DNA from: Saccharum officinarum
Taxonomy: Eukaryota; Streptophyta; Magnoliopsida; Poales; Poaceae
DNA length: 64,000 nucleotides
Assembly (NCBI GenBank): GCA_020631735.1
Contig: CM036162.1
Span: 93,730,401 to 93,794,400, forward strand
Reading direction: 5' to 3'
The position numbers and the translations under genes were made by a program. Each line of letters begins with the position of its first letter. The stretch's first letter is position 1. Under the pieces are notes generated by a model. That model was not told the DNA's origin, did no database searches, and saw only the letters and a list, made by a program, of their open reading frames with translations. Shown one piece after another: positions 1 to 12,500 of the stretch.

Positions 1-674
1 CGGTCCCGCGAGTGACCGGACGCACCGGTTGCAAACCCTAACACCCACGCGCCTGACTGCTGCGTTGAATTGACCGGACGTGTCTGGTGCAGCGTCCGGT
101 CACCTCTGTGACCTCCGTTCGCCTCCGTTTCTTTTCTGACTTCCGGCGTAGTGAAAAATAGGCATTTCACTTTCCCAAAAAGCGTCGAATGTGCTAACAC
201 CACCAAGTGTACACCACCATGTGCATGTGTGTTACCATTTCACAAACATTTTCAAGGCGTTATGTTAGCTCTTTACTAGATCCTAATGCATATGCTCAAG
301 ACATTGATCTAGTGGCACTTGATTCCCGAGCTAACCGTGATTGCCCCTCTTGATAGTCGGCTATGTATCCTAAACCCGGTCAATCACTTCTCTACTCATC
401 TTAGACCGGTAAAAGGAAAACCCTATGGTTATACCTTTGCCTTGCGCTCTTAGATCCTTCTGCTCCACTTAATCATCATGTCCTTCATTTTATGTGCATC
501 TCCACCATGATCATCATTTCATGTCCATACACCATCTCTTTGTGATCTTGTGGCCACTACTCCTTGCCACATACACCTTCATCACATGTGTTGCTTATGC
601 CTAACTCAAAACACTTAACACATGGCATTAGCAACTTGGTGTCATTAATTACCAAAACAAAACTTGGGCTTTCA
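1..674 (+). repeat. 3' part of an LTR-like dispersed repeat, truncated by the window edge
   Basis: This stretch is a diverged copy of the 3' part of the element at 55386-57660. Both share the block with CCATGTGCATGTGTGTTA, the phrase CTATGGTTATACCTTTGCCTTG and the terminal sequence ending in CTTTCA. The 5' part lies outside the window, so I cannot see its own TG end or a target duplication. Around positions 10-110 it carries ACCGGACG/CGTCCGGT inverted motifs where the other copy carries CGACAGACG/CGTCTGTCG motifs. No coding potential is evident. Homology to the second copy is clear; calling it a (solo) LTR depends on that copy. Confidence 0.65.
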
Positions 675-2045
675 ACTGTCTGGGTGGCAGGCCGCTCTTC
701 TCAACCATCAAGGTCGGCTGGTTCTTATCAATTCAGTCCTGGATGGCCTAGTCACCTACATGATGCAAGCTTTGGCCCTTCCGCCGGGAGTGATTACAGC
801 TATTGATAGCAGGCGTCGAGCTTTTTTATGGTCTGGGAAAGATAAAACTAACGGTGCAAAATGTTTGGTTAATTGGGAAGATGTGCAGCGGCCAAGGACC
901 GAGGGTGGCCTTGGGGTAAAAGACTTGGCTGCCCAGAACGCCTGCCTTTTGCTCAAGCTCCTACACCGCCTCCATCATCCGGGTCACTCTGCTTGGGCTG
1001 CCTAGGCACGTCAACATAAGAACCTGGTCAACATGAATGACAACGGCGATGGACACCACTGGTCTGCCCTCTGAGCCTTGCTCCCAGCGTACAGAGCCAT
1101 AATAAAGGTACAAATCGGTGATGGTGCAACTACATCCTTCTGGTGGGACACTTGGCTGGACGGTGTTGTGCTTGCAGTCACATTTCCTTGCCTGCTAACC
1201 CACTATACACAGCCGGATGCCATCGTTTTAGAAGTGCTTCACCACGGTCTCCTCCCCATGCTCGTGCCAAGACTGTCCTCGCAAGCAGCTGCTGAACTCA
1301 CCGCCCTAAATGATCAGATTGCTAATATCACCCTCACCACTCAGCCGGACAATCGGATCTCAAGGTTTGCGGATGCCCTCAACAATCTAAAAACTGCAGC
1401 ATTGTACTGGACATCCAATGCCAGCGACACACCAAGCCACAACTCCCGGTTCGTCTAGAATAACAGGGCACCCCCTCGGGTGCGTTTCTTTGGCTAGTTG
1501 CTACTCAACAACCATATCCAATGTCGTTCCAACCTTTTCATGAAGTACATACTTGAAGATGATATATGTGAGTTATGTGGAAACGCCGTGGAAACGGCAG
1601 ACCATCTCATCTTCCACTGTCCGGTGCCATCTCAATTTTGGAGCCACATCAGTTGGGCCGAGCAGGACATGCCACAGGTCGCTGATCTGTGGCAAATGAC
1701 TCGACCAGCACACATTTCAGCTAAGCACTTCTCCATGATGATCTTGCTTTGCTGCTGGCAGATATGGAATCATTGGCACGACGTTGTCTTTCGTCATCAG
1801 CAACCTTCTCTAAGCTGCCTTCTTCATTCGTGTAAAGAAGTGTGTCGCCTCTGGAGCAGTCGTCTTCGTCCTCAAGATCGCTCCTATGCTGACCTCTGGT
1901 GTAATCTATTTGTAATGAACTAAATTCATGTATCTGTACGTAACAAACTCAGGTGCACGGCACCCTCCATCCACCGGCTTGTCGGAATCAATGGAAAATC
2001 ATTCAGGTGGGGCGCTCCCCCCTCCGGTGATGTTTTAAAAAAAAA
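675..2045 (+). mobile_element. Degenerate non-LTR retrotransposon (LINE), 3' end only
   Basis: One reading frame carries the C-terminal part of a plant L1-type reverse transcriptase. A segment with GRLVLINSVL and RRRAFLWSG (about 700-850) is followed by a zinc-binding RT C-terminal domain with CELCGN and HLIFHC at about 1565-1620 (zf-RVT type). The frame is interrupted by stops at 1003, 1072, 1456 and 1495 and ends at 1921-1923. A short poly(A) run at 2037-2045 fits a LINE 3' end. The catalytic RT core and endonuclease are missing, because the homology begins abruptly at the end of the LTR-like repeat. Either that repeat inserted into the LINE or the LINE was 5'-truncated. It cannot encode a working protein. 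Confidence 0.8.
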
Positions 2046-2366
2046 GTCGTTTCTTTTTTATAAATAAAGAGACAAAATGCTCCGAATGGAAGTTACCTGC
2101 AGGTGGAACCGACTTCGACTTTGACAGGCCCGTCAACAATCGCTGTAGGGTAACATCGGCCCGGGGTCAGTCCCCACTCCCCGGGTCAACCGGCGCAGCC
2201 GCGCAACGGCGTCGTGGGCCCATCGGACCAGCGTCGAAGTCCGTTATCTCCGGCCTCCGCCGACAGCATAATCGCACCGCATCACGATCCGCCCCAGGCC
2301 CCAGCCGTTCGATCCCACAGGACCCGGCCTCTTCAGGGTGGCCCACCCACCCCGTGAGCCCGACCC
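2046..2366. other. Spacer with no gene recognised, ancestral upstream region of the BAGP1-like gene
   Basis: This GC-rich spacer lies between the LINE poly(A) run and the target duplication of the fold-back element. I see no ORF, RNA gene or repeat boundary in it. It probably belonged to the upstream region of the next gene before the insertion at 2376. Confidence 0.4.
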
Positions 2367-2375
2367 GACCATTCC

Positions 2376-3324
2376 GGGATATTTAACTATTTGCCATCCT
2401 TATGGAAGGCACCTCTTCAAAAGCCATTCTTATTTTAGCAATTATACATTTATCATTTTTACGAGCGGTCGTTTACACATTTGCCACTTTTGCTGATGTG
2501 GCACGCCAACTCCTCACGTCACACTGGATTAGGCACGTGAAAAGATAATGTTGCCCCTGCCTTCCTCAAGTGAGCAGTTGTCAGTCCACTCTTCTGCCAC
2601 TGACGTGTGGGGCCCACACATCAGGGTCATCCCCTACCTCCCACCATCTTCTTCCTCACTGCCTCCGTCGACAAAGCATAGTTCCCCAACGCGCCGCTGC
2701 ACCGGGGAAAAATTCCAATTACCGCCGCGCCGCTGCAATTGGCCGCTCCGGGCCATGCGCAGGGGAGGCCGAGCGGCCTGCAACCGCATGCAGCTTTTTC
2801 CCCTGGTCCTCGTGCGCCGTGCGAGGGAGCGCTACGCGCTAGCACCGCCCGCTGCCGCGCTCGGACGGGTAGGCAGCCACGCACCTACTGCTTGGGGAGA
2901 TGCGTGTGAAGAGGGCGGGCTGCCTAGCGCTGGTGCCCCACCGCACAGCAGCTGTGCTTCGGGGCGCACACGGGAGAGGAGCACTGGGCGCCAATGCTCG
3001 AAAGGGCGAACCATGCTTCGTCGACGGAGGCAGTGAGGAAGAAGATGGGGGAGGTAGGGGATGACCCTGACGTGTGGGCCCCACATGTCAGTGGCAGAAG
3101 AGTGGGCTGACAACTGGTCAGTTGAGGAAGACAAGGGCAATATTGTCTTTTCGCGTGCCTAATCCAGCGTGGCGTGAGGAGTTGGCATGTCACGTCAGCA
3201 AAAGTAACAAATGTGTAAACGACCACGTGTAAAAGTAGTAAATGTGTAATTACCAAAATAAAGATAACTTTTTTGAAGAGGTGCTCTTTTTTTTTTTTTA
3301 AGATGACAAATAGTTAAATATCCC
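2376..3324. mobile_element. Mutator-like fold-back element (MULE-MITE or Pack-MULE-like)
   Basis: The element has two long inverted arms, about 2376-2684 and 3008-3324, starting GGGATATTTAACTATTTG on each strand and matching along roughly 310 bp with scattered mismatches and a small A-rich insertion in the right arm. It is flanked by nearly perfect 9-bp duplications, GACCATTCC at 2367-2375 and GACCGTTCC at 3325-3333. Long terminal inverted repeats with 9-bp duplications are typical of Mutator-like elements. The 323-bp interior (2685-3007) is far more GC-rich than the arms and does not look like transposase, so it may be a captured host fragment. The element lies about 200 bp upstream of the start codon of the BAGP1-like gene and may supply promoter or 5' leader sequence. 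Confidence 0.8.
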
Positions 3325-3436
3325 GACCGTTCCCACCTTCTCCGCGACTCCGCCTCGTCGTCCCCCTGCATAACCCACCACCTCCAGACCTCCTACCATT
3401 CCTTCCTCGCCCGGTCGCCCCTCGCCCCCGCCCCCC

Positions 3437-3478
3437 ATGGCCCTCGCGTGCGCGCCCAGCCCGCTCCCGAAACCCTAG
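3437..3478 (+). promoter_or_regulatory. Upstream ORF in the presumed 5' leader of the BAGP1-like gene
   Basis: An ATG at 3437 in the context CCCCCCATGG opens a 13-codon frame ending at TAG 3476-3478, 42 bp before the main ATG. The Kozak context has G at +4. If the transcript starts upstream of this point, which I cannot verify, the uORF could lower translation of the main frame. Confidence 0.35.
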
Positions 3479-3520
3479 GGCGCGGCACGCACCGTCCTCG
3501 TGGGCGCGGGCGCAGGCGGC

Positions 3521-6500
3521 ATGGCGCCGCAGGCCGCAGGGTCGGCCCCCGCAGTGGCGGCGCTCGGGTTCCTCCTCCCGACATGTTGGGAGATCGAGGT
3601 CACGTGCGCCGCCGCGATGATCCTCGTCGCGCTCTACGCTGCGTACGAGCTCCTCAACCCGCGCCCCTCGCAGGCGGCAGCGGCAGGCGACGCCGACGAG
3701 CTCCTCGTGCGGGGGCTAGACGGCGCCGAGAAGGTAACGGCTGCGTCTGTTTGCGTTTCGGAGAATTTGGGTCGTATATGGTGCTGGTGATCACGGATGC
3801 TGATGCCTTGATCTCCCGTTTGATGGATGCGCTTGGCTTGGCTTGGATTGGGGCAGGTCAAGGGGGGTGCCAGCGGCCCCTCTGCGTATGTAGTGAAGGT
3901 GACCAGTGATCAGCTTTTGGCCTCCATTCTTTTTTGTGTCGTGCTGCTGGCAGTTGTTCTGGATGGTTTGTGACTTGGATTGGATGTGTGTGTTCAGCTC
4001 GAATTGTTGGCTGCAAAAAATTTGATGGCGGCGAACTTAAATGGGACATCTGACCCGTATGCATTGATCACTTGTGGCGCAGAGAAGCGTTTCAGGTGAT
4101 CATATTGATTCAATACTTTGAACCTGTTATTTTGATGATCTCAGTTGTTTTATTAACTATATAGCTTTTGAAGGAGTTCCATTTCTAGCTTATTTACCAA
4201 TCTGAGAATTCTTGGACACTGTAATTTGTTTAGAAGCCATGTTCTATCTTCCCTTTGAGGGGACATACACCCAGAGAGCAAGTCGGTCGTGTTTTGGGCG
4301 AAACTATTAATTGCTTGGTGTGTTTTTTTATTGCACTGAAGTCAGATCCTCTGTAACTCCCTCCCTTCCAAATTATAAGACGTTTTGGCTTTTCTTGATA
4401 CATTGCTTTTAATATGTATTTAGACATAGTGTATATCTAAGTGCATAGCAAAAGCTATGTATCTAGAAAAAAACAAAACAACTTATAATTTGAATGGATG
4501 TAGTACTTGATAGTGCATACATGTTAAATAAGGTAGGTTCAAGGGAAAGCTTTTTATGAATGAAACTTATTGTATGAGCTCATGGGTAGTTAGAGAGAGA
4601 TTTTATTCCCTGGTAATTTGGCCGTTTAGGATTCATCATTAGAGATAGGACAATACAGTTTTGGATCTAGCAGTTCCAAGCATAGGCTGTAAAGGAGAGG
4701 AAACAAGAGGCAACTGCCCCCAGGATTGTTTGAATGTTATGGAAATGGTGATGATTGCAGTAGGGTAACGTGTAAATGACAGATACACGTGCTATCCTGA
4801 AAGTGTTCCGTGGGAAAAAGCAATGGTGGAAGGTGGACAGGGGAAACAACTTCAAATGACCATCCTTTAATATAACATAATATTAACCTCTTTGATAAGC
4901 ATATAGATTATAGATATATGTCACACAGCTAATGCTCAACTAGTCTAATCTATTTTTTTAACACCTTACAGCTCCATGGTTCCTGGCTCAAGAAACCCAA
5001 TGTGGGGAGAGGAATTCAATTTTTTTGTTGATAGTCTTCCTGTAAAGGTTATTCTCAGTTCTCTCTCTTAGTTAGCTTGGTATCTTTTAAAAGATGCTAT
5101 GTTTGTCCATCATTGGTGTAGGAAAATATGACTAATAAGTAATCACAGTTCTGTATAGTTTACATAGTCAAATCACTAATGTACCATTCTTATGTTAAAA
5201 GAATTGCAGCTGCACTGTCGCACTACATCTACAACAATATTGTCATATATCTGTCATGGGTTTTGCAACTTTCCATTTTGCTTCTAATCCTGACAAAATT
5301 GTTGCGAATTCATGAGTTCATGTAGTGCCAACCCTGGATGTTTTTCCATTGTCTTGATGCATTTGTGCCTTCGGCCAATTATTCTGTTCCCATAAAAAGC
5401 TGTATGCCTAGGTTTTTTAAGCATTTCCCTTGTTCCCATGTTTTCATTCTCTACACTTCCATAGATAAATGTCACGATATATGACTGGGACATTGTATGG
5501 AAAAGCACAATCCTTGGTTCTGTTACTGTTCCTGTTGAGTCTGAGGTACAGAGTGGACCAGTTTGGCATACACTTGACAGCACATCAGGCCAGGTGAGTG
5601 ATTTCTGAAAAAACAGTTGGTTTCTGAGGTTAATTTTTTTTGTCACCTTATTATACTTTTTTTTTGTATTGTCAGGTGTGTCTTCATATTAAAGTAATCA
5701 ATGAAAGTTCCTCCAGGTTAAAATCTCACTCTATTTATTTAATTTAATCATTAAATCCTTAGCTTTCCTTTGTTCCTGTCATATTTTTTTTTTCACCAAA
5801 AAGCATGAATGTTTTATTCTGTTTGTCCAATTAGCAGGTTTGAACAGTTTTGGCATGTATGTTTTAGCTACTTGCTTCATTATTTTGCTTTGACTTTGTG
5901 AACATCAGAAGTGAAACTATAGTAGGAATTTATATCCGGCTCATCATGTAAAATGTGCTGTCCCTCACTTTGTACCTTATGTGGCCCAAATTCAAATTTT
6001 TAAGTCTCGTTAAAATCAAGGTGAGGCTTCAATGTTTCTGATGTATCACTTCTCTTCTTTAGGGCTCTAAATAGCTCAGCTGAGGCTGGCGCTCGTAGAA
6101 GGATTTCCTTGGATAAGCAAGGTCCTACTGTAGTTCATCAAAAGCCAGGTCCTTTGCAGACAATTTTTGAACTACCTCCAGATGAGGTGGGTAACTACTA
6201 TAACTTCACTCATTCATGCATGTATCTGATACCAATGGTTCCAACTTGCAAGAGTTGTTTCCTTCTTGTTCCTTTCAGGTTGTTGACCACAGTTATTCAT
6301 GTGCACTTGAGAGGTCATTTCTGTATCATGGACGCATGTATGTCTCTTCATGGCATATTTGCTTTCATTCAAACGTCTTTTCAAAGCAAATCAAGGTTAG
6401 CTCACATCAAATTCTCAATTGTTATCCTTTGATTAAATATGTTTACCGTAGATCCTTTGTTTGGAGCTTACTTGTTCATGTCTTTATGATAATGTTAGCG

Positions 6501-9500
6501 CTTAGATCGCGAGAGCTCAAGCTACGAAGGTTGTAGCGATGGTGGATGGGAGGGCGAGGCTTGAAGACTCGCTTGCGCACGGGAGGCGCCGTGGCCGGCG
6601 CCGAGATTGCTATGTAGATGGAAACGGCAATAGGGTGACGTGAACAGTAGAGGGTTGGGGGCCCAAGGGAGATATAAGATCTCAATCCCAGGCTGACCTT
6701 TCATTGATTCATGAGTTCGACTCTTATACAATTAGGCCTAACAACTCGTAGCTGATAAAAAGGAACACAATCTCAACTAATCCTGACTTGCTAAAACTCT
6801 AGATAAGTACTGATGACTTGCGCCTGGAAACTATCCAGCGCTGGCGACCACACCCAGGACCCCTTCGTGGTCTGGTTCAGCCACAATGCTTAGCCCTCCT
6901 TTCGTAGAATTTACCTAACATGACATCTCTCCCCCCCTCGACGAACAGCTCGTCCTCGAGCTGAAATGAGGGGAAGCGAGCACGAAAGTCGTCAAGCGGC
7001 TCCCAGGTAGCGTCAGCTTCCGGTAGATTCACCCACTGGATGAGAACATGCCACTCGCCACGCCAGAGTTGGGCACGCAGAGCACGACCAGGCTCCAACA
7101 GCAGCCGCCCATGACGCATTGGCGGTAGAAGCGGCGGAGACATCGGCGGCGAATCGCCATGGAACGGCTTGAGGACTCCAACGTGAAACACATCATGAAT
7201 CCGAGCTCCTTCGGGCAGCTCCAAACGATAGGCCACCGTACCAATCCGTTCCAGCACGCGGAAAGGCCCTGCGAACCGAGGCCGTAGCTTCCCGCACGGA
7301 CCAGCCACCAAAGACTGGGCCGGCCGATGAAGGAGACGCAGCCAAACCCAATCGCCAACCGCAAACTCCAGTGCACGGTGGCGAGCATCATAATGTTTCT
7401 TGGAGTAGGCCTAAGCTTGAAGGAGACGTTCGCGAACATCCGCAAGGAACTCATCACGATCCTGGAGCAAGACACCCACAACATCCGTGCGCGAGGAACA
7501 TGCGGTGTAGGGCACAAGGGCCGGCGGGGGCCGACCATAAACCACCTGAAACAGAGTCGTGCGCAGCGACGAGTGGTAGGCAGTGTTGTAGCAGTACTCC
7601 GCCCATGGAAGCCAGTCGAGCCACGCCCGAGGACGATCGCCGGTCAGGCAACGCAGGTACATTGCAATCATCTTGTTGACGGCCTCTGACTGCCCATCTG
7701 TTTGGGGATGGAAGGCAATACTCATCTTGAGGTGCACTCCCGCGAGCCGAAACAAATCGCGCCAGACATGACCCGTGAACACCGGATCACGGTCACTAAC
7801 AATGGAGCTGGGGAATCCATGAAGGCGCACAATAGCTTCGAAGAATGCACGGGCAACCGAGATGGCGGTGTAGGGGTGGCTCAAGGCGATGAAGTGGGCG
7901 TACTTTGAAAAACGATCCACCACCGTAAGTATCACACTCTTGCCGTGGACCTTGGGCAGGCCTTCAACGAAGTCAAGAGAGATGTCCTCCCACACCCGGA
8001 AAGGTACCTCCAGCGGTTGTAGCAAGCCCGCCGGATGGAGGGCATCGGTCTTGTTTCACTGGCACGTCACACACGACCGCACAAACTCGTGTACCAGCCG
8101 GCGATTGTTGTCGACGAAGAAGTCCGCTCGTAGGCGCTGGAGGGTGCGTTGCATCCCTTCGTGTCCTGTCGTGTGCGCCAACTGGAGCGTCGTATGCAGG
8201 GCCGCGGACGTCGCAGGCAAGTAGATGCGGCGGCCATGCTGGATGAGGCCATCCACCACTTGCCACGGATGGCCGCGCTCCTCGACAATGGAGTCACGCA
8301 GTGCACGGAGCTGCTCATCCTCCTGCAGCTTGCGGCGCAAGTCGCTGTAGAGGTCGAAGATAGGCGTCGAAAGCGCGTGGAGGGACGGGTCATCCTCCAA
8401 GCGCCGGGAGAGCGCGTCTGCCACCGTATTGAGACGTCCCGGCCGGTACTCCACTGAAAAATTGACGCCAAAAAGCTTGCTTACCCACTGGTGTTGAGGC
8501 ACGGTGGAGAGCCTTTGGTCGAGCAAAAACTTCAAGGCATAGTGGTCCGTGCGAACCGTGAACCAACGACCCCAAAGATACGGCCGCCAATGGCGCACCG
8601 CCTGGACGAGCCCGATGAGCTCGCGCTCGTATGCCGCTAGCTTCAAGTGTCGTTGCGCAAAAGGGCGACTGAAGAAGGCGATTGCCCCTCCTCTTGATGA
8701 AGCACCGCCCCAAATCCTGTCCCGGACGCGTAGCAGTCCAACAGGAAAGGCTTGGCGAAATATGGAAGCTGGAGCACGGGCGCCGCACAGAGCGCCTACT
8801 TCAAAGTGTCGAACGCCGCCAGGGCCTCCGGGGACCAACAGAAGGCGTCCTTCTTGAGCAAGCTGGTGAGGGGGGCGGCGATTGTCCCGAACCCTTTGAT
8901 GAAGCGTCGATAATAACCGGCGAGGCCGAGGAACCCTCGCAGGCCTCGCGCTGAGCGTGGTTGGGGCCAAGTGGCTACGGCCTCAACCTTGTCACCATCC
9001 ATGGCGACGCCGGACCCGTTGATCGTGTGACCAAGATAGGCCACCGAGGTCGTAGCGAAAGCGCATTTGCTGCGCTTGACATGAAGATGATGCTGTCGCA
9101 GGGTAGTCAGGACGGCATTGAGGTGCTTCAAGTGCTCGGACCAAGATTTGCTGTAGATTAAAATGTCGTCAAAGAACACTAAAACGAACTTGCGAAGAAA
9201 AGGCTGCAGCACCGAATTCATCAAACTCTGGAACGTGGCCGGGGCGTTCGTGAGGCCGAATGGCATCACAAGAAACTCGAAGTGCCCGTGATGAGTGCGA
9301 AAAGCCGTCTTCTCGATGTCCCCGGGGTGCACTCGCACTTGATGATACCCGGATCGGAGGTCCAACTTGGTGAAATAGCGGGCGCCATGAAGTTCATCTA
9401 GGAGTTCTTCGACCATGGGAATGGGAAATTTGTCTTTCACCGTGCGTTCGTTCAAAGCCCTGTAGTCCACGCAAAACCGCCAAGAGTGATCTTGCTTCTT

Positions 9501-12500
9501 CACAAGCAGAACAGGAGCCGAGAACGCGGTCGTGCTTGGGCGGATGATGCCTTGTTCGAGCATGGCGGCACACTGATTCTCGAGCTCATCTTTCTGGAGC
9601 TGCGGGTAGCGATATGGCCGGACCTGTTGCCTGTGTTCGGCAACAGGTGAATCCTGTGGTCGCAAGGGCGCGCATGTGGAAGCCCTGTTGGTTCAGCAAA
9701 GACGTCCACGAAAGTGTCGAGTAGCTTGGTGAGGACGGATTGCTCATCTGCGTGAACCGAGTGAAGGCGAGTAGACTGCACGTCATGGCGCATCGAGCCC
9801 ACGCCCCGCCAGAACACGCGATGATCGCCACGCGTGAAAGCCATGCACAAGTCATCGAAGTCCCACAATATTGGTCCGAGAGTGCGCAGGAACGAGACGC
9901 CAAGAACCATGTCCCACCGGTCCGAGGGGATGGAGTAGCAATCCACGGAAAAGACTTCATCCGCGATCCGAATGCCGACGTCACGCACGAGGCCGCGGCA
10001 TTCGACGCGATCCCCATTGGCCACCGTGACACCAGTGCCTGGGCAGGGCTCAAAGCGAAGGCCAGCGCGGCGGGCAACAGCCCCGCTGACGAAATTATGT
10101 GTGGAGCCGGAGTCTAGTAGCGCTAGACACTGTACGTTGTCGATCTGCACATATACTTGCATAGTATCCTCCGTGCGGACGCCGGCAATGGCTGCTAGAG
10201 AAATAGATGGGTTGTTGGCTGCAGAATCGGCTTCTGGTTCCTCATCATCCGACTCCGATGGTTCCTGGACAATGTAATCTGCAGCTTTAAGGAAGAAAAG
10301 ACGAGCGCACTTGTGGCCTTGGACATATGACTCATCGCAATTGTAGCACAGCCCATGTTTACGGCGCTCCGCCATCTCGGCCGGCGTCAGGTACTTGAAA
10401 GGCCGGGCCGACGACTGCACGGATGACGCGGTTGCTGAGGATGCCCCGCCAGCCTGCCCCGAGGAGGTGCGGCGCGGAGGGCGTTGGGCGGAGCCGGAAG
10501 GGCGAGGACCTTCGAAGAGTTCCGGCGCTCATAAGCACGTGCCAGGCGCATGGCACGGTGCAAGTCTTGCGGGTCGTGGAGCTCGATGTCGACACAGATG
10601 TGCTCTGGTAAGCCTCCCGTGAATAACTGCGCCTGTTGCAGCGGCGCTAGATTGCCCGCGTGTGCCAGCCGTGCCTGGAACGCGTCCATGTACGCATCCA
10701 CGGAGGCGCCGAACGGAAGACGGGCGAGATCGGCCAAGTGGTTGGTTGACAGTGCCGGCCCAAAACGCTGGTGACAGAGCAGGTGAAAGTTCTCCCACGA
10801 CGGCCGCCCTGCGTCGCGCTCCAACACGTAGTACCACTGTTGCGCGCTCCCGGTCATGTGAAAGGAAGCGAGCCAGACCTTGTCCGCCTCGCGAGTAAGC
10901 TGCCCACGGAAGAAAGACTCGCAGCGGTTCCGCCACCCGAGCGGGTCCTCCTTACCATCATACGTTGGAAAAGAGAGCTTGTGGAATTTGGGGACGCCAT
11001 GGCTTTCGCCGTGATCTTCCGGATGGTGATGCGCATGGGAGCGGGGCGGTGGATCGTGATGCACGATCGTCGACGAAGACATGATGGGGCCGTTCAAGAT
11101 GGATGACATTGAAGGCAACGGCGACGGGGAGTGCGGGAAGGGGATGGACTGGATCGGCAAGCCGGTCAGCGGCGGCTGCGACGCCGCCACTCCTGAGGCA
11201 GCCGAGGGCGCCCCTAATGACGGTGTCACCGCCGGAGTCGGCAATGCCGAGGGCATGGGCAATATCTCGGAGATGACTGCCCGCTCGCCGGAAGGCCGCC
11301 ATACCCCGGCATGCCGAGAAGCAAGGGCTGCGAATAGGGCAAGGCCGGGGCCGCGGAGGGACCAGGCCTGCTCTCGACGGCGGCCAGACGAATGTAGACT
11401 TCGCCCATTGGCGTTGCATGCCCTGGAACGCCGTCGTTAAGGCAGCCAGACTTTCTTCGATGGTGGGCGCAGGCGGCGGCGGTTCTGGTGTTCCGGAGGT
11501 GGGCACGGGCGCCGATGGAGCGATGGGTTGGCGGAAACAGCGGCGGTGAGCGCACCAGAGGACGACATGGTCTCTGATACTAGATTGTTAGCACTTAGAT
11601 CGCGAGAACTCAAGCTACGAAGGTTGTAGCGATGGTGGATGGGAGGGCGAGGCTTGAAGACTCGCTTGCGCACGAGATTGCTATGTAGATGGAAACAACA
11701 ATAGGGTGACGTGAACAGTAGAGGGCTGGGGGCCCAAGGGAGATATAAGATCTCAATCCCAGGCTGACCTTTCATTGATTCATGAGTTCGACTCTTATAC
11801 AATTAGGCCTAACAACTCGTAGCTAATAAAAAGGAACACAATCTCAACTAATCCTGACTTGCTAAAACTCTAGATAAGTACTAATGACTTGCGCCTGGAA
11901 ACTATCCAGCGCTGGCGACCACACCCAGGACCCCTTCGTGGTCTGGTTCAGCCACGATGCTTAGCCCTCCTTTCGTAGACTTTGCCCAACATGACAGATA
12001 AAGTAGTCAAGTTTTTAACGTCATGCTGATCTGAACTGCATATTCCATCAAACAGACACTTTGATGATCATGAGATTATGGCAGATTCTGATAACTGTTT
12101 TGTAGTTTCTGTTGAAGAGCCGCAACATTACTAGGGCCCACCTTTTTTAAAAAATTAAATCAGAAACTTGTGTTAGCTCTCAGTCAACAGCATAGCATAA
12201 TAATTGGGAAACACTAACATGTCAGTTTGTGGGTAGCAATACACGTTCCATCTTTTTTTTAATTGATTTTCAAGTGATATCCCTTTACTCTTTGTTATTC
12301 AATGGTGTTGTAGTTAAAAATTATTTGACCTAGTCCTCTTGACTGAGATTCTACAGAAACCAAAACTAAATAGGCTATGTTTTCAAATAGCCCATTGAAA
12401 ATTGTACATACTGTTGGAGTATGTGTTTAGGCCCATGTGGCTAAGGCCCATGTGGCCCATGTATGGAACCTATATAGCTACCCTTCTAGGGTTAGCCCTA

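Larger units (their letters stand above)
6493..11996 (-). mobile_element. Complete Ty3/gypsy chromovirus in intron 8 of the BAGP1-like gene
   Basis: The element has two LTRs (6493-6925 and 11586-11996) and is flanked by the 5-bp duplication GATAA at 6488-6492 and 11997-12001. A purine-rich tract next to the left LTR (C-rich on the + strand, 6930-6940) and a primer-binding site with TATCAGAGACC next to the right LTR show that it points to the minus strand, opposite to the host gene. The interior encodes gag, protease, RT, RNase H, integrase and a chromodomain, all interrupted. The LTRs differ by about 11 substitutions (10 transitions) and one 22-bp indel by eye, which suggests an insertion on the order of one million years ago at usual grass rates. 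The 5.5 kb size and 0.4 kb LTRs fit a small chromovirus clade such as Reina; that clade is a guess. Confidence 0.93.
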
